From: an uncultured Mollicutes bacterium
GTDB lineage: Bacteria; Bacillota_I; Bacilli_A; RFN20; CAG-826
Assembly (NCBI GenBank): GCA_937893635.1
Contig: CALBGF010000160.1
Coordinates: 1 to 6,305 of the forward strand
Direction: 5' to 3'
Length of the DNA stretch: 6,305 bases
Below the pieces are notes generated by a model, which was not told the DNA's origin, searched no databases, and saw nothing but the letters and a program-made list of their open reading frames with translations. Position 1 is the first letter of the stretch. Each line of letters starts with the position of its first letter. Of the stretch, positions 1 to 6,305 are shown piece after piece. Made by a program: the position numbers and the translations under genes.

Positions 1-2539
1 AATTCGCATTACGTCCTTTGACAATAATACTGGTTTTTTTTGAATAAACACTAAATGTTATATTAACACCACCATCAATACTGATAGAAGAACTACCAAA
101 AGCTGTTACAGTAGTTTCAGTCTGAAAAACTTCAGACGTTTGAGAAGAATTTCAGTTATCAGGTACCCTTCAAACAAATACGCTTTTATTAACCATATAA
201 TTTGCTAAATCAGTATAAGGGCCAGAAGATATTTGTATAACTAGCTTTGCGCCTTCAGATAAAGTTGTATTATTTTTAACTGTTCAATTAGTTGAATAAG
301 AGGTTGAAGTCATGTTTGTACGTGTGTAGACTTCATAACTTCCTTTAACATCCTGAGTGGTAGCAAGAATTAAAGGATCATCACCACTAGGGTCAGGATT
401 GCCTGATTGTGGAAGTTTAAAATAATCTCCATAATTACCATCTCCATAAAAGAAACCAATTATTCCATCAGGATGAAATTCTAGTGAAGATGCATCTTGC
501 CCCGCAGAGGAGTTTAATTGGATATAAGCAGAATCACCTTGACCTTTTAGACTATTATTAAATACAACGTTTTCACTAAATGTTTTAGTACCATTGATTG
601 TTTGAGTACCTGTTGTTTTAACAAAACCATTTGTATTAGGAAGTTCAGTAGTATAAGCAAAATAATTATTTGCTAAGTTAGGTGTTGTTGAGGGATTAAC
701 TGTCAATATCATCTCTACTAATCCACGATTCCTGTTACCATAACCCCCACCAACTAAAATGAATTCACTATACGTATCATCACCTGTTTGACTATAAGAT
801 CCAACAAAAAATGAACCTACGCGTTGTTGATAAGTTAAATTGAAATTAGCAAAAGTTTTATGAAGATTGTTAGTTTGAACCCAATTAAATAACTTAATTC
901 CATTATCTGCACTAGGAATTCCGCCATTAAAGATATCAGCATCAACTTCAAAACTTAGAACTGTTTCACTACTTGAACCATTATCTGCTTTAGTTAACAT
1001 AGCAGTATTATCTTCCCAAATAGTGAGATTATAGGTTATTGGAGTGCCATTTTCATATCTAGTTGTATGGAATAAATAAGCGAATCCCCCTTTGTCAGTA
1101 GTTTCATTGGCACCATCAAAAATATAGATATTAGCCCTTGTATCAAATAAATAACTTTGTGAGGGAATACCACTTGTTAATTTAGAATGATGTATAGTAT
1201 GGGCATATATTAAAGTATTGCCTGATAATTCACATTCAGTATTTAAGCTTCATAATTTATCTAAATCACATGTTAATTGAACACCTGCAAAATTATTATA
1301 TACTAAATTATTTGAAATAGGATTACTTGAGCTAGCATCTCATACACTATCTACTGTAGTTTTATTCGCACCATTTTCAACATTTAATGCAGTACGTAAA
1401 TCTGCCGCGGAAATATTACTTGATAAAGCTTTTCCCGCAATAGTAGTTGAAGTATTAACTTTTTTTGCTAAATCACTATAAATTGTTTTACCTGACACTG
1501 GAGCTGTTGTATTAGCATCATAAGAGTCAACAGCTGGATGTATATATACAAAAGAAATACTATTCCCACTTGAACCATTATTAACTGTAAAGTTATATTG
1601 ACGGATATGTGCTGCATCTGTTAAAAGTGCTCTAAATGTACAAGAAGTACTACTTAAACTATAAATAGTAGCAGTAGCTCAATTACTTGTACCATCATTA
1701 AGCATAAAATGGCTACCAACTTTTAAGCCTAATTTAGTAATTGCGGTAAAAATTTCATTGCCTGTTGCTTGGGTAAAAGCCATTGAACTAGCAAACATAC
1801 CTGTATTAGTTGTTAACACGATATTTGGTAAGATGTTACCTAGATCTGCTGTACCATTTGTAGGTGATTTTTCTTCACCATTAATTTTTACTTTTGTGAC
1901 AGTACCAACTTTATCAAGACCTGGCTTAGCTTCAAGAGTAGTTAAACGACTATTATGATTATTAGCAGCACTTCCTAATGTATTTAATGTGCTATCATAT
2001 CCATCATATACTTTAACCTTATCACTTGTAATACCTGAATTAGTTGCATTTAATTGTGCAGTAGAAAGTTTATCTTGTTTACCGCTAATATCTTGATGCG
2101 CGGTAATTACTGTACCAAGGTCAATAACGCCTGAAGTACCTTTTGAAACGCCATTCATTTTAATGCCGGTAATTGTACCAGTATTAGAAGTAAAATTTTT
2201 ATCATTGGTAAGTTGACTTACTTTGGTTGGAATTGAGTCGAATTTATCCTTAAGATAGCTATAGTTCATAGTTTCATCACCTTGCGGATTAACAATTTGA
2301 TTAGCATTATCTGCTTTGACCGCATGTGGAACATTACTAATTTCAATTTCACTAATAACTGTATTATTTTTATATAATTGAACTATATAGTCATCATTTT
2401 GTAAAGTATAAGTGCTTTCACCATCAACAGGTAAATAAACAGCACCATTTTCATATGTATATTGCACGCCATTAACTGAAATTATTTCTCCTGCTTCGAG
2501 TTTTTTTAGTTGATCGCGAGTTAATTTATATATTTTCAT
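1..2539 (-). CDS. Giant phage tail-fibre protein, TGA-recoded, C-terminus off the left edge
   Basis: Probable tail fibre that acts in host recognition at the tail tip. Under the standard code it breaks into fragments. With TGA read as Trp it is one open frame of 846 visible residues, with TGA at residues 287, 400, 430, 752, 790 and 796 (Trp as TGG at 508 and 553). The start at 2537-2539 has a GAGGT ribosome site 6 nt upstream. Visible modules in order: a distinctive N-terminus (1-75) that may be the attachment part; a repeated unit around 123-142 (ITGIKMNG...GVIDLG) and 214-234 (VTKVKING...TADLG); GKQDKL at 153-158; a short possible coil near 198-204; an SSNPISN motif just after W400, like the STNPVQN motif of many fibres; QTINGTKTF at 646-654, a classic fibre repeat; and Gly-, Asn- and Ser-rich beta-type sequence throughout. 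It is the last visible gene after the terminator at 3786-3824. The fibre class is clear; the receptor and the true end are unknown. Confidence 0.88.
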
Positions 2540-2545
2540 TTGTTT

Positions 2546-2550
2546 ACCTC
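2546..2550 (-). promoter_or_regulatory. Ribosome binding site of the giant fibre gene
   Basis: GAGGT on the minus strand, 6 nt before the ATG at 2539. It lies just downstream of the base of the long hairpin (2565-2691), so that folding could affect access to it. That effect is inference. Confidence 0.7.
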
Positions 2551-2564
2551 ATATATATTAAACA

Positions 2565-2691
2565 AAGTTTATAGTAAGTAATTATACATTAAATTCCGGA
2601 TCGCAATCTCAGAATCACTAGTGTACTAGACACCGCACAAGTACGTATCGGACCTACGCTGCCAACGTGTAATTACAAATACTATAAACTT
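2565..2691 (-). ncRNA. Long hairpin, candidate structured RNA in the gap before the giant fibre gene
   Basis: Bases 2565-2576 and 2680-2691 are perfect 12-bp inverted repeats (AAGTTTATAGTA and its complement). Inside them, 2578-2592 and 2662-2676 pair over 15 positions with one mismatch. Three of those pairs are G-U if the minus strand is the RNA, but C-A mismatches on the plus strand, so the fold suits a minus-strand transcript, the direction of the genes. The enclosed 69 nt (2593-2661) are about 49 percent G+C against about a third around them, and contain smaller possible stems (TCCG-AT with AT-CGGA; GTACT with AGTAC). The base of the stem begins a few nt after the TAA of the upstream gene and ends 14 nt before the next ribosome site. 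No U-tract follows, so it is not a standard terminator. I do not recognise the family: it could be a leader or processing element, a ribozyme, a small mobile element or an invertible segment. Confidence 0.5.
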
Positions 2692-2695
2692 GTTA

Positions 2696-3511
2696 TTATA
2701 ATTCATTTCTTTTTATAGTGTTTTTTTCATGGAAGTAACGACCCATATAACAATTGCTTGTTAGTCATTGTTGATTCATAAATAACCAACAACCAACTAA
2801 ACCTTTTCTTCGCATTAGTTTAGGACCATCAGCTTCAATTTTTATTAAATGTTGTAAATAATTTTGGGGGAAAACTTCATAACCTCTGGCGGCTTCGCGA
2901 TAAGTTAATGGAGTAAAATATTTATAATAATTAAAGCTTGTTCTTGGATTACCATAACGGTGTTCTGAATAGAATTTACAACAAGGAGAACGTTGATAAT
3001 AACCTTCTACTTGATAATCTGCTGCATTATTTCCCATAAAAGTTCATTTACGCTTTTTATCATGATAATGATTTAAAATTTTCTCTCTTTGATAACCATC
3101 TGTCAATCAATTATGTAATTTCATGCCCGCATAATTTGCTCTATTTTCACCAATTCCAAAATTAGTATTATTCATAAATTTTAAACCCATATAAATTCCA
3201 CGTCCATATGGTCCTTTTCTACGAGCAAATTTCCATTTCTCCGTCCAATCACTTGAATGATCATTATCTGAACTATGTTCAACAGTTTTTCAAACATAGG
3301 ATTTTTTTGCTTCTCAACGAAGCATATAATTAAGATATTTTTGAGGAAAAGGATCAAAGTAAAGAACAAGATTATATTGACTTTCTTTAGGACCTTGATG
3401 ATGCTCTATTTTAACTGTAAAATTCATTGAATGAAGATAATCATGCATTTCATCATCAGTACACATTCCTCGATTTTCGTTATCAGGAGTTCATTCTTCT
3501 ATATAACCCAT
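2696..3511 (-). CDS. Unknown 271-aa protein with a duplicated domain, TGA-recoded
   Basis: Not recognised. With TGA as Trp it is a continuous 271-aa frame ending in TAA, with TGA at residues 7, 66, 74, 135, 156 and 249; three other Trp are TGG. The start at 3509-3511 overlaps the previous gene's stop as TAATG and has AGGAG 7 nt upstream. The protein holds two diverged copies of one unit. Copy 1 (about 30-140) has EHHQG near 36-40, FPQKYL at 55-60, EA at 67-68, RRKG at 97-100 and FMNN at 112-115. Copy 2 (about 178-265) has EHRYG at 183-187, FPQNYL at 214-219, EA at 226-227, RRKG at 234-237 and FMNQQ at 244-248. It is rich in Tyr, Trp, His, Lys and Arg, unlike the Ser/Thr/Asn-rich fibres beside it, and shows no signal peptide or membrane segment. 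Its place between fibre genes suggests a receptor- or sugar-binding tip, a fibre partner or an assembly factor; this is inference. Confidence 0.8.
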
Positions 3512-3714
3512 TATGCAGCTCCTGTAAGGTCGATAACTTCGACCGTATCAAAAAATGGCAAGTCATTTACTTTCGCGGTGCCATCACCGATTTTAATCTT
3601 ACCTAAATCATCATAAATTATTATCTCGCCCTTTAGCGGCACGAATGCAGTAGCTTTTGCCCAATTCGCAGAACTATCGTGTTTTTGGATAATTCTTGTT
3701 TTTACATTTGCCAT
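3511..3714 (-). CDS. Small free-standing fibre N-terminal (Mtd_N-like) module, 67 aa
   Basis: A 67-aa protein ending in TAA. It closely matches the first ~72 residues of the 478-aa fibre at 3846-5282: both begin MA-x-x-KTRI, share K-(H/Y)-D...ANW-x-K, then a (K/A)GE strand and (K)-(I/V)-GDG-x-A...DLP. From family knowledge, the GDG...DLP pattern is typical of the N-terminal domain found in phage tropism-determinant, hyaluronidase-like and upper-baseplate proteins (Mtd_N-like), which attaches or trimerises fibres. Here the domain stands alone, stopping soon after DLP where the paralogue continues into a shaft. It may be an adaptor for a separately encoded distal protein, or the stump of a degraded fibre; the good ribosome site and the tight TAATG overlap with the next gene argue for the first. 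The start at 3712-3714 has AGAGGT 8 nt upstream. Its single Trp is TGG. Confidence 0.85.
   Translation of the reverse strand: MANVKTRIIQKHDSSANWAKATAFVPLKGEIIIYDDLGKIKIGDGTAKVNDLPFFDTVEVIDLTGAA
3519..3523 (-). promoter_or_regulatory. Ribosome binding site inside the adaptor gene, for the duplicated-domain gene
   Basis: AGGAG on the minus strand, 7 nt before the ATG at 3511 and wholly inside the end of the upstream gene. With the TAATG stop-start overlap it implies coupled translation of the two genes. It fixes the start at 3511, although the frame is open a little further upstream. Confidence 0.75.
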
Positions 3715-3722
3715 ATTACTTC

Positions 3723-3728
3723 ACCTCT
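3723..3728 (-). promoter_or_regulatory. Ribosome binding site of the adaptor gene
   Basis: AGAGGT (followed by GA) on the minus strand, 8 nt before the ATG at 3714; a strong Shine-Dalgarno sequence. Between it and the terminator (3729-3785) I found no convincing -35/-10 pair, so either the promoter is non-canonical or the terminator is leaky. Confidence 0.75.
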
Positions 3729-3758
3729 CGAATTTATCAATTTCAAAACCTAAAGCGA

Positions 3759-3788
3759 TTTAATGGTAATCATTTTTCAACCATTAAA
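3759..3788 (-). repeat. 9-bp inverted repeat overlapping the terminator's T-tract
   Basis: TTTAATGGT at 3759-3767 and its exact complement at 3780-3788, with a 12-nt loop. The upstream arm in the transcript shares bases with the U-tract of the terminator at 3786-3824. The two are therefore adjacent or partly competing hairpins, which could tune read-through into the downstream genes. The inverted repeat is directly visible; the regulatory role is inference. Confidence 0.5.
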
Positions 3789-3824
3789 AAAGGATATACT
3801 TTATATCTATTTAAAGTATACCCT
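3786..3824 (-). terminator. Rho-independent terminator after the 478-aa fibre gene
   Basis: On the minus strand a 13-bp stem (AGGGTATACTTTA paired with TAAAGTATATCCT, one G-U) closes an 8-nt loop and runs into a T-tract of six, 21 nt after the TAA at 3846. Seven further T on the plus strand (3827-3833) flank the other side, so it could work in both directions, but no plus-strand gene is visible. It divides the window into two transcription units. Confidence 0.85.
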
Positions 3825-3845
3825 AATTTTTTTATAAAATCAAAT

Positions 3846-5282
3846 TTAGATTACGTCAATAGAAGTACCACAATCAATAACTAAGATTTGTACATCTGTG
3901 CTTTGGTTTGCTGTGAAAATTGTTGCACCTGAAGCATCTTTTAATGCGGCATTAGCTGGTTTAGTATCAGTAGCATTAATTTGAATTTTACCTGCGGTAG
4001 TTGAAACAGTAGTGTTTGTACCATTAATGATATTTAATGGATTTGGTGAATCCGCAGTAGTATCCATAACTTGAGTACCGTTTACTTCAACTGGTCTCCA
4101 AGTGTTTTTATTAGCATCATCTCTCCAAGCAGGATTGCCATTTGCGTCAGTTTTCCAAATTTTATTAGCGTGTCCACTACCTTTTGCAACATAACCATCT
4201 GCAGTAGATGAGTTTGCAGTTCAAGTATTTTTATCAATTTCACCGTGAACTACATCCCAAGTTGCAGCAGTATCTCCGCTTTTTAAAGTTTTACAAAGTA
4301 GTAAATCCCCAACGTGATAACTACCAAAGGCAGTTGAAACACGACAGAAATCGCCAACTGAATTAGGGTTTAAAGCTGCCAATTCAGTTGCACTTGCTAC
4401 TGTTCCTAAATATTGAACTGCACCAACAACCTTAGCGTCTACTTCTTCTTTTGTATAAACAGGAAGTGTAATTGTACCTGCTGTGCTTTGGTTGGCAGTA
4501 AATGAACCAGTGCCACTTGTAGTGCCGCTAGCACCAACTTTAATTGTTAATGCACCATTACCAACAGAAGGAATTGAAGGTTTATCACTTAACTCATTGT
4601 AAGAAATTTGTTTGCGAGAAACTGTGATTTTACCATTTGTTTCTGAAACTGCTGTGACATATTTATTTGTTTCCGCGGCATCATTTACATCTAAAGTGTT
4701 AATTTTTGTATCAATTAATGAATTGATATCTGCGTCTGATTTTCCATTAATAGTAATAGTTGCCTTGTCTTTATCTGCAGCGACAGAAACATTTGTGCCA
4801 CCTTTAATTTCAACTATTGCATTATCAGCAAAGGTATTTGTTCCAACCTTAACTTTTTGGTTAGTATCATTATCAGTTAATTTGATAGTTGCATCGCCAC
4901 TTTGATTTAAAGTGAAAGAACCTTTATTAACTCCGCCTTGACTAAAAGTAATAGTAGCATTACTAACAGTAGGAATAGAAGGAGCATTTTTAATTTCACT
5001 ATAATCATAACTAGGTTTAGTGGCAGCTTTTGCCCAAGGATAGACATCTGCCGCGGCGCCACTTACCCAAGGAAGGTCTTTAAAGGCAGTTGAACCATCA
5101 CCAACTTTCATTAACACTGCTGGAGGTGTAGTTTGTTCTGCGGTTGCGCCTGTAGGAACTTGGACAATACCAACTTCACCTGCTTTAAGGACTAAATTAC
5201 CACCTTTACCTGCAACATCAGTTTTACTCCAATTAGCTAACGTATCATATTTTAATTGTATTCTAGTTTTTAATGTTGCCAT
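3846..5282 (-). CDS. Phage tail-fibre/appendage protein, 478 aa, with one in-frame TGA
   Basis: Probable fibre or baseplate appendage protein. The start at 5280-5282 has AGAGGA 8 nt upstream; the end is TAA. One TGA (residue 354) must be read through. It follows KNT, exactly as TGG (residue 395) follows KNT 41 residues later, which supports TGA as Trp. Modules: an Mtd_N-like attachment domain (1-72, KVGDG at 59-63, DLPW at 69-72); a repeat unit at about 91-135 and again at 227-274 (SIP-x-V...GSFT-x-NQS...I-x-L), with a trace near the C-terminus (FTANQS); a GTNVSV-type beta unit at 145-180 shared with the neighbouring gene at 5315-6305; a domain at about 289-350 with LGTVAS, VGDF and TWDVV, common in Gram-positive phage fibres; and a KIWKTD...NPAWRDD...NTWRPV segment at 374-398, also classic for these fibres. 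Trp use is 7 TGG to 1 TGA, unlike the downstream genes. It lies 32 nt after the upstream gene, probably in the same operon. Confidence 0.92.
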
Positions 5283-5290
5283 TTATAAAA

Positions 5291-5296
5291 TCCTCT
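5291..5296 (-). promoter_or_regulatory. Ribosome binding site of the 478-aa fibre gene
   Basis: AGAGGA on the minus strand, 8 nt before the ATG at 5282, in the 32-nt gap after the upstream TAG stop. No promoter is visible in this short gap, so transcription most likely continues from upstream. Confidence 0.75.
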
Positions 5297-5307
5297 ATAA
5301 AAGTGGA

Positions 5308-5325
5308 CTGCAGCCTAAGCTGCAG
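5308..5325 (-). repeat. 7-bp G+C-rich hairpin spanning the TAG stop codon
   Basis: CTGCAGC and GCTGCAG flank a 4-nt loop that holds the TAG stop (5315-5317) of the upstream fibre gene. It is short but G+C-rich. Only a weak T-run follows some bases later, so it is not a good terminator. It could affect termination or coupling at the gene junction, or simply result from the alanine codons at the protein's end. Confidence 0.35.
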
Positions 5326-6305
5326 CTGTACCACCATTTAAAATTAATTCTTGAGTACCTTGAACAAGTTTGTCAGTAGATAATGCCTTTGCGGATAATT
5401 TTCCACCTTCAACTGTAAATTCTGCGGCTTCAACAGAACTAATATAGTTTGTAATCTTTCCTAATAATGTTGAATCAACATCTGCTTCAACGATTTTGTC
5501 TTTTGAAGCAAGAGCGCCTAATTCAATATTAACTGTTCCTTCATTTGGTTCAATTTTTGTGCCGTTTAATTGAACTTCTTTAATTGCTGAACCTTCAAGT
5601 CCTGCAATTTGATTAGATAAACTTGTAATTGATGCTTGGTTAGCTTCAATTAATTTTTTATCTGCGGTAATTGCAGTTGTATTAGCATCAATTAATTTTT
5701 TATTTTGAGCAATACGAGCAAATAATGAGCCATCTGCAGCAGCGATGTCAGTTGAAGCACCAACAGCAGTTTGTAAGTTAGTAATATTTTCACGGTCATC
5801 GGCAAGAACAGAATCATCAAATGCGATTGTGTATGAAGCTTTAGAACCTGATACTGCGATACCTGTTCCTGCTTTTACATCTTCAACAACACTGATTGAA
5901 GCCATTTTACCGCTGTCACCTACTACATCAGTTTTACCATTAATGCGGATTGTTTCAATTTTATTAACTTGAGCATTTTCATCAACACCGTTTAATTTAA
6001 CTTTGTCTTCTGCGCTCATTAAGCCTGCAGCAGTAGTAGAAGCATTAGCATAAGAACCTTTAATTGAAATTTTCTTACTTGTTGCATCTGCACTTACAGC
6101 TATGCCATTAGAACCTTCAAAAATAACTGCGTCATCTGCACCGAATTCGACTGTACCTACTTTAACAGTTTGGTTGTGTCCTTCAGGTAAGTTAGCAATT
6201 AAACTTGCATCTAATTTATTTGTAGATGTAATTTTATCTTGTTTGCCATCTAAAGCAGTAGATAAACCTGAAACTGCAGATTGTTCAATAGCAATAGTTT
6301 GTTTT
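5315..6305 (-). CDS. Phage tail-fibre protein, C-terminal 329 aa, N-terminus off the right edge
   Basis: The frame is open from the right edge to TAG at 5315-5317. The ATG at 6017-6019 is internal, because the upstream frame continues with typical fibre sequence. Visible modules from the right edge: LDGKQDKI (about 6262-6239), a motif of countless phage fibres; a beta unit QTVKVGTVEFGADDAV that parallels a unit in the gene at 3846-5282; TTAAGLMSAEDKVKLNGVDE (about 6037-5978), the strongly conserved GLMS-x-EDK-x-KL-x-G motif of Gram-positive phage fibres; then a coiled coil of about 75 residues (about 5800-5590) containing a 14-residue repeat; a VQLNGTKIEPNEG unit; and a Gly/Ala tail. The product is probably a trimeric fibre with a coiled-coil stalk. 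No Trp codon is visible, so this part does not test the code. Its receptor is unknown. Confidence 0.88.
   Translation of the reverse strand, partial: KQTIAIEQSAVSGLSTALDGKQDKITSTNKLDASLIANLPEGHNQTVKVGTVEFGADDAVIFEGSNGIAVSADATSKKISIKGSYANASTTAAGLMSAEDKVKLNGVDENAQVNKIETIRINGKTDVVGDSGKMASISVVEDVKAGTGIAVSGSKASYTIAFDDSVLADDRENITNLQTAVGASTDIAAADGSLFARIAQNKKLIDANTTAITADKKLIEANQASITSLSNQIAGLEGSAIKEVQLNGTKIEPNEGTVNIELGALASKDKIVEADVDSTLLGKITNYISSVEAAEFTVEGGKLSAKALSTDKLVQGTQELILNGGTAAA
5640..5703 (-). repeat. Direct repeat with 42-bp period in the coiled-coil region
   Basis: A 22-base unit at 5640-5661 recurs at 5682-5703 with one difference, a period of 42 bp or 14 codons. In protein it gives KKLI(D/E)AN twice, two heptads of the coiled coil. 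It looks like a recent in-frame duplication that lengthened the stalk by whole heptads. Confidence 0.65.

Noticed and set aside
284..2539. Separate short genes or pseudogenes ending at TGA (for example 284-1000 and 1679-2539)
   Set aside because: Both pieces lie in the same frame, the sequence between them has no TAA or TAG, and only TGA codons interrupt it. One recoded gene explains them better than multiple broken genes.
2593..2661. Hammerhead or twister ribozyme
   Set aside because: I could not find a hammerhead CTGATGA/GAAA core or a twister core on either strand. Other ribozyme classes are not excluded.
2590..2662. A tRNA, especially a suppressor tRNA-Trp with UCA anticodon
   Set aside because: The G+C-rich core has no T-loop consensus, no cloverleaf and no UCA in a suitable anticodon loop on either strand.
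3181..3369. Minus-strand 62-aa open frame
   Set aside because: It is in a different frame inside the duplicated-domain gene, which has the ribosome site, the overlap and the internal repeat in its favour.
1..3511. Diversity-generating retroelement (suggested by the Mtd_N-like modules)
   Set aside because: No reverse transcriptase and no template/variable repeat pair with adenine-specific differences is visible. The Mtd_N-type domain occurs in many fibres without one.
3846..4067. A separate 73-aa gene
   Set aside because: It is the C-terminal end of the 478-aa fibre. The frame is continuous through one TGA, and the ATG at 4067 is internal.
4612..4905. Plus-strand 97-aa open frame, and other plus-strand frames at 1758, 3431, 3696 and 5745
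   Set aside because: They lie opposite well-supported fibre genes or in the terminator region, show no motif, and are shadows of minus-strand coding.
6017..6019. ATG as the start of the fibre gene at the right edge
   Set aside because: The frame continues upstream with conserved fibre sequence (GKQDKI, then TTAAGLMS running through this ATG), so it is an internal Met.

Overview
The window is AT-rich (roughly one third G+C by eye) and reads as part of the tail-fibre region of a tailed phage or prophage. All genes are on the minus strand, so transcription runs from high to low coordinates. The proteins carry motifs typical of fibres of phages of Gram-positive and gut bacteria: GKQDK, AGLMSAEDKVKLNG, QTINGTKTF, NPAWRDD and SSNPISN. 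TGA is evidently read as an amino acid, almost certainly tryptophan (as in translation table 4). Thirteen in-frame TGA codons interrupt otherwise continuous fibre reading frames, and the four visible gene ends all use TAA or TAG. This points to a phage of a Mollicute-type host (Mycoplasma or Spiroplasma relatives), or to one of the TGA-recoded gut phages. The sequence alone does not decide between them.

Layout in transcription order (right to left): (1) the C-terminal part of a fibre protein with a coiled coil, entering from the right edge (6305-5315). (2) A 478-aa fibre/appendage protein with an Mtd_N-like N-terminal module (5282-3846), followed by a strong intrinsic terminator (3824-3786). 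(3) A 67-aa free-standing copy of the same N-terminal module (3714-3511). (4) Overlapping its stop codon as TAATG, a 271-aa protein of unknown function built from two diverged copies of one domain (3511-2696). (5) A 156-bp gap holding a long, G+C-enriched hairpin, probably an RNA element. (6) A very large fibre protein of at least 846 aa (2539 to beyond base 1).

As a unit this looks like a modular host-recognition cassette. Two fibre genes lie before the terminator. After it come a small adaptor, an unknown duplicated-domain protein and a giant fibre. The genes after the terminator spell Trp mostly as TGA (12 TGA to 6 TGG), while the 478-aa gene before it uses mostly TGG (7 TGG to 1 TGA), which suggests the modules differ in history. 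The most unusual items are the recoding, the structured element at 2565-2691 and the unrecognised duplicated-domain protein. No integrase, reverse transcriptase, tRNA, CRISPR or insertion sequence is visible. There is no gene-free stretch longer than 300 bases.
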